NCBI GenBank assembly: GCA_023935145.1
Contig: CM043699.1
Location: forward strand, 107,412,036-107,476,035
DNA: 64,000 nucleotides
Origin: Bretschneidera sinensis
Lineage: Eukaryota > Streptophyta > Magnoliopsida > Brassicales > Akaniaceae
Direction: 5' to 3'
Shown here: positions 33,149-45,322 of the stretch, piece by piece
Numbering within the stretch: the first letter of the stretch is position 1
How the letters are laid out: every line of letters starts with the position of its first letter
The notes under the pieces: model-generated
Databases searched by the model: none
What the model was told of the DNA's origin: nothing
What the model saw: only the letters and a program-made list of their open reading frames with translations
Made by a program: the position numbers and the translations under genes

Positions 33149-36100
33149 ATTCGATTAATACGAGCAAAACTTTTGGAGGCTATAATTTGGTATTCAGGGC
33201 TAAATTTTAGGAAATAATCCTTTTAGTTTTGATATAAATTTTTGAAACCTAGTTCGTTGCAAGATTTCAAAGGAAATTTTCATCTAACTATTTTAGCGAA
33301 AATGCACAAAAAACATGAGTTATAACCTTTGAAAATGATCAGTTTCTTCCCAAATTTTATTTTTCTTTCACTTGGACTAAAGTTTATTTCACTTAAGTAA
33401 TGTTAAATTCCATTTTTGATGTCAAAAGCTATAAAAACATAGGATACACAAGTATTAAAAATTGTAGGAAAATGAGAAGTAATTCGATTAACACGAGCAA
33501 AACTTCTGGAGGGAATAATTTGACCTTTAGGGTTTTGTTTTGGGAAATGATTCATTTGGTTTTGATGTAACTTTTTGAAACTTAGTTTGTTACAAATTTT
33601 CAAGCGAAATGACCATCGTAATTATTTTAACGAAAATGCACAAAATATATGAGCTATAATCTTCAAAAATGGCAAGTTTCTACCAAAATTTGATTTTGTT
33701 TTGATCATCTCATTTTTCACTTAGACCAAAGTGTATTTCACTTATATCATGTTAAATTCCACTTTCAAGATCACTAGCTATAAAATAGGATACAAATGCA
33801 CAACAAATTATAGGAAAGAGTGAGAGAATTGGATTAACACGAGCAAAACTTATGGAAGGTATAATTTGGCATTCAAAGCTCCACTTTGAGAAATGATCTG
33901 TTTGATTTCAATGTAAATTTTTGAAACCTAATTTGTTGCAAATTTTCAATGGAAATTACCATCATGACTATTTAATCGAAAGTGCACAAAAAAGTGAGCT
34001 ATAACTTTTGAAAATTGTCAGTTTCTTCCAAAATTTGATTTTTCTTGACCATCCCATTTTTCAATTGGCCAAAGCATATTTCACATAGATCAAGTTAAAT
34101 TCCACTTTTGAGGTCACCAGCCATCAAAGAATAGAATACAAGTGCATTAGAAATTGTAGTAAGCAAGGAGAGAATTCAATTAAAACGAGCAAAACTTAAG
34201 GACAGTATAATTTGACCTTAAGGACTCCGTTTTGGGAAATGATCCATGTGGTTTTGATGTAACTTTTTGAAAACTACTTCATATTAAATTTTTAAAGGAA
34301 ATGATCATCATAGCTATTTTAACGAAAATGCACAAAAAACGTGAGCTATACCTTCGAAAATGGCCAGTTTCTTCCAAAATTTGATTTTGCTTAATCATCC
34401 CATTCTTCACTTGAACCAAAGCTTGTTTCACTTAGATCATGTTAAATTGCACTTTCGACGTCACCAGCCATAAAAAATAGTAGAAAAATGCTTTAAAAGT
34501 TGTATGAAAAAGTGAAAAAAAATTCTATTAGCACGTGCAAAACTTATGGAGAGTATAATTGACCAATAGTGATCCGTTTTGGGAAATAATCCTTTTGGTA
34601 TTGATGTAACTTTTTGAAACTAGTTCGTGGAAAATTTTCAAACTACATGATAATCATGACTATTTTAACGAAAATTCACAAACAAAATGTGAGACCTTAG
34701 AAAATGGGCAATGTCTTACAAAATTTGATTTTCCTTCACTAACTTAGTTTTCACTTAAACCAAAGTGTATTTCACTTAAATCATGTTAAATTCCACTTTT
34801 GAGGTCACCAACCATAAAAAAAAAAAAGGATAAAAGTGCACTACAAATTGTAGAAAAGAGGAAGAAAATTCGATTAACACGAGAAAAACTTCTCAAGTTT
34901 ATAATTTGACCTTCAGGGCTCTATTTTGGGACATGATCCATTTGGCTTTGATGTAAATTTTTGAAAACTAGTTTGTGACAAATTTTCAAAGGAAATGACC
35001 ATCATAACTATTTTAACAAAAATACACAAAAACATGAGCTTTTTCGAAAATGGTAAATTTCTTCGAAAATTTAAATTTTCTTAATTGTCCCATTTTTCAC
35101 TTGGACCAAAGTATATTGCACTTAGGTCATGTTAAATTCCACTTTTGAGGTCACCACCCATAAAAAAAAGAAGATAAAATTGCATTACAAATTACAGGAA
35201 GAGGGAGAGAAATTGATTAACATGAGCAAAACTTATGGAAGATATAATTTAGCTTTCAAGTGGGAAACGATCCGTTTGGTTTTTATGTAACATTTTGAAA
35301 CCTAGTTCATGGTAAATTTCAAAGGAAATGAACATCATAACCATTTTAACGAAACTGCACAAAAAAAGTGAGTAAACTTTGAAAATGGTCAATTTCTTCA
35401 AAAAATTTTGATTTTTCTTGATCATCCCCTTTTTTCACTGAGACCAAAGTGTATTTAACTTAGATAATGTTAAATTCCACTTTCAAGGTCACTAGCCATT
35501 AAAAATAGTAGAAAAGTGCAATAAAAATTTTAGTAAAGAATGAGAGAATGTGATTAGCATGCAAAATTTCTAAAGGGTATAATTTCGCCTTTAGGGCTCC
35601 GTTGTGGAAAATAATCCCTTTTGTTTTGATGTAACTTTTTGAAACCTACTTCTTGGTAAATTTTCAATGGAAATGACGATCATAATTGTTTTAGTGAAAA
35701 TCCACACAAAAAAGTGAGCTATAACCTTAAAAAATGACCAGTTTTTTCAAAAATTTGATTTTTCTTTACCATCCCTTGTTATACTTAGACTAAAGCATAT
35801 TTCACATAGATCATGTTAAATTCCACTTTCGAGGTCACAAGCCATCAAAAAATAGAATATAAGTGCATTACAAATTGTATATAAGAGGGAGATAATTTGA
35901 TTAACATGAGCAAAACTTCTGGAGGGTATAATTATGCCTTCGGGGATCTGTTTTGGAAAATGATCTGTTTGGTTTCGATGTAACTTTTTGAAACCTAATT
36001 CATGATAAATTTTCAAAGGAAATGACTATCGTAACTATTTTAGCAAAAATGAACAAAAAATGTGAGCCTTCGAAAATGGATAGTTTCTTCCAAAATTTGA

Positions 36101-37394
36101 TTTTCTTTACCATCCCAATTTTCACTAGCACCAAAGCGTATTTCACTAAGATCATAACTATTTTGGCAAAAATGCACAATAAAACATGAGCTATAACATT
36201 TGAAAATTGTCAGTTTTTCCAAAATTTATTTTTTCTTAATCATCTCAATTTTCACTTGGATCAAATCATATTTACCTTAGATCATGTTATATTCCACTTT
36301 CAACTTCACTACCCATTAAAAATGGGAGAAAAGTCCAACACAAATTTTAGGATAGAGGGAAAGAATTCAATTAACACGAGCAAAACTTCAGGGTTCCGTT
36401 TTGGAAAATGATCCCTTTTGTTTAGATGCAACTTTTTGAAACTTAGTTCTTGGTAAATTTTCAAAATAAATGACCATCATAAATATTTTAGCAAAAATGC
36501 AAAAAAAAAATATATGAGCAATGACTTTCGAAATTGACTAGTTTCTTCCAAAATTTTATTTTTCTTAACCATCCCATTTTTCACTTGGACCGAAGAGTAT
36601 TTCATTTAGATCATGTTAACTTCTACTTCGAGGTCACCAGCCATAAAAAAAAAATAGGATAACGTGCACTATAAATTGTATGAAAGAATGAGAGAATTCA
36701 ATTAACACGAGCAAAACTTCTAGAGTGTATAATTTGGTCTTCAAGGCTCTGTTTTGGGATTTTATTTTGATTTAACTTTTTAAAACTTAATTCATGGTAA
36801 ATTTTCAAAGAAAATGATCATCATAACTATTTTAGTAAAAATGCACAAAAAACGTAAGCTGTAATATTCGAAAATGGCTAATTGCTTCAAAATTTTGATT
36901 TTTCTTTACCATCCTAATTTTCACTGGAACCATAGCGTATCTCACTTAGGTCATATTAAATTCCATTTTTGATATCATCAGCCATCAAAAAATAAGATAA
37001 AATTTCATTACAAATTATAGAAAAGAGGGAAAGAATTCGATTAACACGAGCAAAACTTCTAAAGGGTATAATTTGTCCAACAGATATCGGTTTTGGAAAT
37101 GATCGTTTTGGTTTTGATGTCACTTTTCAAAACTAGTTCATGGCAAATGTTCAAAGGAAATGACAATCATAATTATTTTAGCGAAAATGCACAACAAAAT
37201 GTGAGCTATAACATTCGAAAATGGTCAGTTTCTTCTAAAATTTAATTTTTCTTTACCATCCCAATTTTCACGGGCACCAAAACATATTTCAATTAGATCA
37301 TGTTAAATTCCACTTTCGAGGTCACCAGCCATAAAAAGGAAAAAAATGCATTACAAATTATAGGAAAAAGGGAGAGAATTTGATTAACACGAGC

Positions 37395-39261
37395 AAAATT
37401 TATTGTAACGACACATCCCGAGTTAGCCACACCTGAGACGACGTCGTCACATTCTGAAATTCTAGCACGACACATATATGTAACAATACAAAAATAAATC
37501 AACTGAAATTAAAAATTTCATCCAATCCTTAACTCTTTTCAGAGAAGATACCTCATCATTCTCCTTTCAAAAACAATATATACATATAATAAAATGCATG
37601 AAAATATTTTTATTACAAACTTTTCTTTCTTCTTTCTTACAATGTCTGAAGACTTGACTACGAGACTTACTTAAGGTAGTTTCTCTGCTATCAACTCTAA
37701 ACTCTATCTGCCCTACTTCCTGCCTGAAAATTTTCAATGATAAGGAGTGAGCTTCACAAGCTTAGTGAATTAAATTGATTAGAAGTACTCGATTATATAC
37801 TTCCAGTCACATCTTATAATTTAATATTTTCTAATTTACCAATATAAATCATCTATTTCTTCACATATAATCATTCATCTAGTATCTCATATAAATCAAT
37901 AATAACATCCTATTATAATTTCAATCATTTATCAATCTCCTCTTAAATTAATCATCAAACATCAATTTTTCTTCTCATATATTTAATTATCTTGAGATTA
38001 TCAATTTAACATCATTATTTACCTCTATGAGGTTCACATCATATAATTAATCAATCAAATAATTTTTTATCATATCATATTGTCACATTTCTTTGTCATC
38101 ATATCTGTCTCTCTATGAGACTCATTTGTCTATCAATAAATTCATAATCAATAATGATACTTTAGCATCTCAAGCAATAATAATCAATATTTAAAACAAA
38201 TGCAATTCATGAATTAAAATTATCATACCACTTCATATTACCATTTGGGAACATCTTCCCACATGTCGACATGTTTTAGCTTAGACCAGTTGCCTACTTG
38301 GTTCTTTTATTTTCATTTAGACCGGTTGCTTTCCCGATTCTTTTATTTTCATTTAGATCTGTTACCTTTTCGGTTCTTTTATTTTTATTTAGATCGGCTG
38401 CCTTCTTGATTCTTTTTATTTCATGCATAGGAACAATAATATGAAAACAACAGACCAACTACCTTCCTAGTCTTTTATTTTATGCATATGAGCAATAATA
38501 TGAAAACAAACATACATTCAAGCATTCAATTTAGCTATCCAGCTCTTTCTCAAGATTATTATTTTTATCATGTTCATTAAATTATCTTCTTATATATCAT
38601 ATCAAATTATCAACATAGCTTGTCAAGAATTTCATTTTTCCTTTCATTATATATTTCATCAACTAATAATTTTTTGAACATATCAATTATTCATATATTA
38701 TCAATCAACCAACTTTCATATATTATCCAATCATTGTAGTTCAATAATTAATTCAAATATCATCACTTTATAGTTCATATTTATCTCGATTACTAAATGT
38801 AAATCTAACTCACCACGTAACACTTAAAGCTACCTATGTATCACCTCATTGCCCTTCCTGCTCCTTTCAGAAATTTCACCCGATTGCTAATTGTCAACAC
38901 CTGACATAATATTTATAATAAAATTTTTAATTTATTATTCAATTCTTCTATAATTCACACCCTTTAAATTTCTATATCAAATTCCGGGTAATTTCATGTA
39001 TGCATAATTTCAAAAATAAAATTCCCATTATTACCTTTTGTTTTTCTTAAAACTTCCCTCGAATTTCTTTAAAAATCTCCCGTAAACTTCTTCAAAATTT
39101 TAATCTTTCAACCTTTATTTGAGTCCCTAGGTGTTTAAAGAAAAAAAGTAATTTGAAATGAAGAAAGAAGGAAACCAAATGGGATTTGGTAGGAAAATAA
39201 TAAAACAAAAACGAAAAACCATTTTTATTTCTCGAAACCATCCCTGCCACCGTTTAATACT
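37395..39261 (-). repeat. Ty3/gypsy LTR, minus strand, truncated
   Basis: The plus strand starts tgtaacgacacatcccgagt, the reverse complement of an LTR 3' end of the kind seen at 21,600-21,654 (tgtgtcgtgctag, then gggatgggttgttata). Shared landmarks in inverse order include gcttcacaagcttagtgaat and ccacatgtcgacatgttt. Several ~55-bp repeats with agaccggttgc and ttcttttatttt lie at about 38,280-38,480. No internal region adjoins it; the next LTR starts at 39,262 without the expected tgtaatacc end. Confidence 0.7.
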
Positions 39262-41037
39262 GATGAGTGCCAAATATTGCATATTTTGGCCCCTTAATTT
39301 ATATTTGTTAATTCTTTCATTGTGTCCCAATCTGATATTTTGTGTTAGTTCTATGATTTTTAATGTTTTATAAGATTGCAAAGGAAATTGGGGATTTAAT
39401 GTGAAAATAATGCAAAAGCTGGAATCTGCTGTTACGATCGAGCACAACAGACCTACAATCGAGTGCAACAACGGTCAAGTATTTATTTATATGTTTAGCT
39501 TTGGAATTTGTTACCTTGAGTTGTTTTTTTTGTTATTTTATAGGTTTACAAGCACTTGGAAAGGAGTTTCACTAAATTGCCAGAATTGCCCGTACAAATT
39601 AGTCATTTTTGTGGATTAAATTGTATTGATTCAGGAAGAACCAGAAGATGAGCCATATATTCTTGGAAAGATCCAAATGTCTATTTTCTAGAGAATTTTA
39701 TGGCTCATAAATATGATTTTTCTACAGAAAGTTATGGCAGTTTTAGTAGATAAAGGTCAGGCTGCGCGTGATTTCAATGTGGCAAAAGTGATTTTTACGA
39801 ATTAAACTGTAATGATTTAGGAAGAAACAAGAGATAAGCCATATATGCTTAGAAAGATCTGGATGTGTATTTTCTAGAGAATTTTACGGCTCATAAGTAT
39901 GATTTTTCTAGAGAAAGTTATGGCAGTTTTAGTAGATAAAGGTCAAGCTGTGCATGATTTTAGCGTGGGCAGAAGTTTTGAAGGGCATGTAAAGGCTTAA
40001 ATCCCACATCCCACATCGGTTGGAAACACATTCTACATCCTCCATCCCACATCGGATTGGAAACACATTGCACTCATGGAGTTCCCCTATAAAAGCCCCA
40101 TTTCACTTCATCAAATGGGTGTGCAATCTCGAAGGCTTTGCTACCAAGGGGTGCAATTTGGAGGACTTTGCTACCAATCGGGGGAAGCACCACATAGCAG
40201 CTATGGGTGGAATTTCTCTCTCCATATATTGTTAGTTTTAATTTATTTCTTTTAAGTTTTAAAGTTTAAAGTTTAGCACTTTAATGTTTGCTCTAATTTT
40301 TTCCTTGAGATTTTTGTCGTCCATTATATTTATGGGTAACTAAATTCTCAAGTAGGGCTAGGGATGAACTTGCACAGTAGATGATACTTTTGTTTATTTT
40401 TTAATTTATGTATTTGATTTTCGATTACTAAAACTCTTTTGTTTTATCATTCTCAATTCATTGGTGATGTTTTCTTCTCCAAATAATCGTAGAATTTATT
40501 CTGTTTATGGATTCAGTCATGCTTTCTCTATTGAATGGATTAGCTCTTTGATTATGTTTGGATCAATTATTTATCTATATTGATTTAATTCTTTGCTGCA
40601 ATATCGCTTCCTGAGTATAGTGTCGTTGTTGGATTTTCTCAATAGTTATAATAATTTACGTATTTTAAAAGTGGTGAATGATCTTTCAAAGGGTTACATT
40701 TGGTTTAATCTTGGTTTATAAGTCTATATCTTTCAATTAGAAATTCTGGGAATTGAGTTCCCAATTGAGTTATTCAATGAATTAAGAATAATTAAAATAC
40801 CATATTTGTGCAAGGGATTCCCGACGCTTTACTATTTGTCAAATTTGAGTACTTTCTCCGTTAGTCACTTTGCTTTACTTTAATTTGCGTTTAAAAATTA
40901 ATCTTTGTTCTCCATTAATCATTTAATATTTTTCTTTAGTTTCTTTGTTCCTTCTACTATTCTTTAAATTTGTCTCTCTGTAGAATCGACAACCCAAAGC
41001 TGTGCTACAACTATCGCGTTATTCTTTAGGCGTAAAC
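39262..41037 (+). repeat. Athila-like LTR, plus strand, without internal region
   Basis: It starts tgatgagtgccaaatattgc. A TATA box TATAAAAG lies at 40,088-40,095, and the end resembles a Ty3 LTR end (gtagaatcgacaacccaaag onward). The first ~250 bp pair with the reverse complement of 41,038-41,290. The LTR carries atcgagcaca / atcgagtgca motifs (39,437-39,468), like the LTRs of the element at 9,635. No plus-strand gag follows, so it is a solo or truncated LTR. Confidence 0.65.
39625..39975 (+). repeat. Two tandem ~175-bp units inside the LTR
   Basis: The sequence aggaagaaccagaagatgag through gttatggcagttttagtaga and aaaggtcaggctg occurs at about 39,632-39,790 and again at about 39,812-39,970. 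It may be a U3 duplication. No coding motif. Confidence 0.85.
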
Positions 41038-41290
41038 AAATTCCTAAGCTAAACATATAAATAAATAGTTGAGCGCTATTTCGCTCGATCACAGGTCTCT
41101 TGTGCTCGATCGCAATAGCAGATTCCAACTTTTGCATTTTTTCACATTAAATCCCTAATTTCCTTTGCAATCCTATAAAACATTAAAAATCATAGAGCTA
41201 ACACAAAATATCATATTACGACACAACTAAAGAATTAACAAATGTAAATTAAGGGGTCAAAATATGCAATATTTGGCACTCATCAAATTC
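41038..41290 (-). repeat. Truncated 3' LTR of the minus-strand Athila-like element
   Basis: Reverse complement of 39,262-39,513. Its LTR start (tgatgagtgcc on the minus strand) abuts a polypurine tract at 41,291. The far part of the LTR is lost and replaced by the plus-strand LTR, giving a head-to-head structure. Confidence 0.75.
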
Positions 41291-42621
41291 TCCCAAACTT
41301 ACATTTTGCTAGTCCCTTAGCAAAACAAAATAATAAAAAAAACTAAATGAGAAACAAAGAACATAAAGATAAATCCATCATTCATGGTGTCCAAAAATTT
41401 ATGTAGTACACAAAACCATGATGTTCATTCATTAGCAACCTTAAAATGTAAATCCATCTTCACAATGAATAGGAATTTTAAAATCTAATTACTTACAAGA
41501 GGTCGGCTAAGGCATCACAAGCTCGAATCCGTGTAAAGTGAACTAGCACATAAAAATGAAGCTTCCAAATAACTCCAATGTGTAACGTCTTTATGTCTCA
41601 AGATTCACCGAATTTCCTATCAGAATGAACAACAATGACATAGTTTTATTTCCTTCTTTATTTTATTATGAGGCTCACAATGTTTAGTTCCCTTAAGCTT
41701 TCTAATTGACCCATGTAGCGAGTGTTGAGTCAACGACTCCCAAACCAGATGGTTTTAAGGTAACAGGTGTAAAGACACCCCTAAGGACTTACTAACTCAA
41801 GTAAAAAAGGCTACGAAACTAAGCAAAATTCCCACCTTTTGACGTGAACACTCACTGCTTACAAAGGTAAGAGGTCCAGTTACTCAGTGGAAAGTTTGTC
41901 AATGATCATCATGAGCAAAATTCCCACCTTTTGATGTGAACACTCACTGCTTACTGCGGCAAGAGTTCCAGTTACTCAGTGGAAAGTTTGTCAATGATCA
42001 TTATGAGCATTTTTTTTACTTCTCTATGCCAAATTTTCAATCCAACAAGTCATCCAGAATCAGCTAAACCATGGAACATACATATTAAAATCACATGTCA
42101 TACCTCACGCGATTATGTGCTAATGTGCTCGTGTCAAATTAGATCAAATATGTGAATTCTCAAATGATTAAAGTAAGTAACTAAACTTTAAAATTCTATC
42201 ATCAGATCATGTGTTCACGATTTTAAGCTTTCCAATGAAATCACATCACAATATTGTTTAGATCAACCAAAATTTCAAAACAATCATGAACATGCATTTA
42301 TCTTTTCAATAATACATATAAAAAAACTGGGACAAAGTGTGTGTGAATGTGTCTCTCATACCCCCAAACTTAAAGTATATAGTGTTCCCAATGTGTGAAT
42401 AACATGGAAAGAGCTGACCTGGGAGATGGAGAACTAGTTGGATTGGTATGGCTCATAGCACACCCCCAAACTTGAACTGATGCACACATTGTTCCTGAAA
42501 AAGAAATAACAAAGTAATATTGGAAAACAAAAAAAAATTAAAGATAAACAGTAATAAAAAATATGAAAAAACAATAAAAACAAACAAATAAAGAAAAAAA
42601 AAACATGCCTACGTGGTGTGG
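41291..42621 (-). other. 3' noncoding region of the minus-strand Athila-like element
   Basis: It has three polypurine-tract-like motifs on the minus strand (aagtttgggag at 41,291-41,303, aagtttgggggt at 42,359-42,372, aagtttgggggtg at 42,461-42,474). A duplicated ~60-bp block lies at about 41,830-41,900 and 41,925-42,000. The order matches 15,925-17,194 of the plus-strand element. The open reading at 42,434-42,625 is a chance frame. Confidence 0.75.
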
Positions 42622-43119
42622 TCAAGGCTGATAGACCGGATCCATAAGTGGAATGTCTTCTACTTTCGGACCTTGCCTATCAATTAATACTTTAAGGCGT
42701 TGACCATTTACTTTAAAAATCCGACCATCCTTAGGGTCCTCTATTTTTGCCACCTCATTTGCAAAAACATTCTTCACTATAAAAGGGCTGGTCAACCTAG
42801 ACCGAAGTTTTTCTGGGTGCTTATGGAGTCTAGAATAATATAAGAACACTTGATCTAATGGCTTAAACATTTTTCTCAAAATATTTTTATCATGAAACAC
42901 TTTCATTTTAGCTTTATAGATTCTAGAGTTCTCATAAGCATCATTTCTCAACTCCTCTAACTCGGTTAACTAAAATTTTCTAAGCTTACCTGTTTCTCCT
43001 ATGTCAAAATTAAAATGCTTGATGGCCCAATAAGCTCGATGCTCAAGCTTCACAGGTAAGTGGCAAGGCTTTCCAAAAACAAGCCTATAAGGTGACATAC
43101 CTAAGGGAGTTTTGAAAGC
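42622..43119 (-). pseudogene. Athila-like integrase, C-terminal part
   Basis: On the minus strand this reads [20 protein letters not shown], then the AYWAIK segment, a stop near 42,970, then RNDAYENSRIYKAKMKVFHD. It ends with FIVKNVFANEVAKIEDP and VNGQRLKVL, the usual C-terminal DNA-binding region of Athila integrase. Its upstream half lies at 48,925-49,636; the plus-strand copia element at 43,125-48,919 separates the two inside the ALWAY / TAFKTPLG motif. The two halves share their frame across the target duplication, so the gene was continuous before the copia insertion. Confidence 0.88.
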
Positions 43120-43124
43120 TGTAC
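43120..43124 (+). repeat. Target-site duplication TGTAC, left copy
   Basis: The same five bases follow the right LTR at 48,920-48,924. They belong to the integrase codons around TAFKTP. Confidence 0.9.
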
Positions 43125-44156
43125 TGTTGTTATTTGTCTAAGGTTCAAACATGTCCAAACATGGTCTATGGTTGGTTAAACTCCAAACTAAATATGGAGT
43201 ATCAAAGATCAGCAAGTCTAATGGCTGCACACATGTGTGTGCATCAATTTGGAGCAAGGGAAGGCCATGCGCACTAGTGTGCGCACTTCTGCACACAATC
43301 AGGGAAGTGTGCGCATAGCAGCAGCATCATCAACACCATGGCGCCCAAAACCAGCACCATGGCATCCAGAATGATGTGCTGAAGGACTGCATCAGCGCCA
43401 TGGCACCCAGCACCAGCACCATGGCATCCAAAATGGTGTGCTGAAGGACCAGACCAGCGCTATGGCGCCCAAAACCAGCACTATGGCCCCCAAAAGGTGT
43501 GCAAAGGTGCTATGCCCAGCACCATAGCGCCCCCTGTTGAGCGCCTAGGCGCCAGGCAAAGGGCTGCACACATGGACAGCCTGTTTTAATACCCTTTTAA
43601 GTGTGTGAGTGCAAGGATAAAATGCATAGCTTCACTTGGAGATGATTAAGGGCTAAGATCTAAGGGAGAACAAGATCAAAGGGTCAACAATGAATCTCAA
43701 GAATGTCCAAGAATTAAGAGGCTATAAAAGGGGTTCTAAAGGCCTCATTTCTATAATAATATACAACACACATACAAGAGAGATTTGTGACATTGTGAGA
43801 TCATTGTAAACACTTAGAGAGAATTGTGTAAGAGTGACAAACACAAGAGGGACTCTTTGTAGTAAGGCTGGGTGTATAAGATAGAGAAGTCTAGAATAGT
43901 GAGAGGACATTGTTAGTTCTCATCTTCTTCTTTCTCTTCTTGTTTCTTCAAGAACTTGGATTCTTGAAGGGGATTGCTGTAACTTTGTAAGAACCATTGA
44001 GATAGTGCATAGAGTTCGGAGGAACTCACGGGGACGTAGGCACATTGCCGAACCTCGACAACAAATTGCTTGTCTTCTTTCTTTCTTTGATTTTCTGTTC
44101 TTGTGTTCGATTGCTGAAATTATTTCTACAAGTCATTCAAGACTTGGGTTCCAACA
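43125..44156 (+). repeat. 5' LTR of the plus-strand copia element
   Basis: 1,032 bp, starting tgttgttatttg and ending gggttccaaca. TATAAAAG is at 43,723-43,730. A GC-rich block (43,315-43,550) has ~30-35-bp repeats of the type agcaccatggcgcccagaac. Compared with the 3' LTR, the last ~40 bp before the end (gtttggaagatcaccacctg onward) are missing, deleted between short direct repeats. Confidence 0.92.
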
Positions 44157-44157
44157 G

Positions 44158-44169
44158 TGGTATCAGAGC
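44158..44169 (+). other. Primer-binding site TGGTATCAGAGC
   Basis: Lies one base after the LTR end and matches the initiator methionine tRNA 3' end. It is identical to the complementary sites in the minus-strand copia array. Confidence 0.9.
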
Positions 44170-44397
44170 TAAGCAGCCGGTTATCGAAGCAAGAAGTAGA
44201 AGGTATGGAGCCAAGACTCCAAGAATCAAATATCAAACTTCTTGAGTGATTCAAGAACGGTGTAAAGATCAAGATCCGGTCGTGTTCTTGAAGATTGATT
44301 CAAGAATGGTGTTAAAGATCCATCTTCGATCTGTGTTCTTGAAGTTGAAAAAAGCAATTGTGATTAGTGTACAAATTTGAGATCTTGTCCGCAAAAG

Positions 44398-45321
44398 ATG
44401 GCTTCAAATTTATGTGTGGAGAAGTTTGATGGAAAGGGGGACTTTGCCCTATGGAAACGGAAGATCAAGGCTGTTCTCATGCAGCAGAAAGTGGACTTGG
44501 CTATTGGAGAAGATGATGCTTTTCCAGCAAGTGTCATGGAGGACCAGCGGACCGAGAGGAAGAAGATAGCTTACAACACCATTTTCTTGCACATATCAGA
44601 TAATGTCACAAGGGAGTGCGGAGACTCGGAGGATTCGGCTGTCATATGGAAGAAACTAGATGAGCTGTTTCTTACCAAAACTCTCCCTAATAAAATTTAT
44701 CTTCTTAAAAGACTCTTTGCTTTTAAAATGGACCCTAGTAAGGAGTTGCAAGATAATCTTGATGTCTTTAACAAGCTAGTTCAAGATTTGAATAGCTGTA
44801 GCATTACTTTTCCGGATGAACAATTGGCTGTCATTTTATTAAATTCACTTCCAGATTGCTTTGATAATTTGATTAATGCTATTGAGTATGGAAGGGATAC
44901 TTTGACAAAGGAGATTGTGATCAATGCCATAAGGGCACATGATTTCAAATCCAAGATGAAGGAGACATCAAGTGGTGAAGGGCTATTCGTAAAAGGAAGG
45001 CCAGCAGCTCGGAATGGCAGTAGCAACAATGGCTACTACCGGGACAAAGGTAAAGGAGAGAGCCATGGGAGATCTCATTCTAAGATAAGACTTGGAGGAG
45101 GAAGGAGATGCTTCTACTGCAACAAAGAGGGTCATTTCAAGAAAGATTATAGGAAGAGGATATGGGATGAGAGGAGAAGCCATACCAACAATAGAGAGGC
45201 TTCGGTTTCCATGGAAGAACAGCAAGGTGATGATGTTCTTGTTATGTGCTCAGATATGAGCAAGGGGCAACAAGACAGTGGGAAATGGATCTTGGATACT
45301 GGGTGCACTTATCATATGTGA
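44398..45321 (+). pseudogene. Copia gag and start of protease, nearly intact
   Basis: This is the best preserved coding segment in the window, ~307 codons open from MASNLCVEKFDGKGDFALWK. The helical UBN2-type core has VTRECGDSEDSAVIWKKLDE, then LFAFKMDPSKELQDNLDVFN and LLNSLPDCFDNLI. One GYYRDKGKGESHG unit follows, the counterpart of the five repeats in the minus-strand copies. The zinc knuckle reads CFYCNKEGHFKKDY, with the last cysteine replaced by tyrosine. The protease entry WILDTGCTYHM follows, then a TGA at 45,319, caused by a 7-bp duplication (tgatatg). Earlier ATG codons at 44,377 give a seven-residue extension; I chose 44,398 by comparison with the relatives. Confidence 0.88.
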
Positions 45322-45322
45322 T

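Larger units (their letters stand above)
32081..37394 (+). repeat. Satellite array, ~15 monomers of ~345 bp
   Basis: The phrase aaatgcacaaaaaa or a variant recurs near 32,415, 32,758, 33,298, 33,637, 33,978, 34,327, 34,673, 35,024, 35,355, 35,699, 36,046, 36,170, 36,496, 36,839 and 37,187. The spacing is 326-352 bp, apart from a SINE-lengthened monomer (32,758-33,298) and one shortened to ~124 bp (36,046-36,170). Each monomer also has atgttaaattccactttcga, gattaacacgagcaaaactt and ttttgggaaatgatcc in the same order. Copies are diverged, so the array is old or poorly homogenised. It is noncoding. A further monomer lies at 50,037. Confidence 0.95.

Noticed and set aside
32081..37394. Regularly spaced repeats as a CRISPR array
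   Set aside because: Monomers are ~345 bp, contiguous and diverged, with no short repeat/unique spacer pattern; this is a plant satellite.
39127..39619. Opposing open readings around the junction of two LTRs
   Set aside because: They span the LTR boundary at 39,262 and carry no motif.
44398..45321. Domesticated gag gene, because it is open for ~307 codons
   Set aside because: It sits in a standard LTR element with target duplication, its zinc knuckle has lost a ligand and its frame ends at a recent 7-bp duplication; nothing suggests host use.
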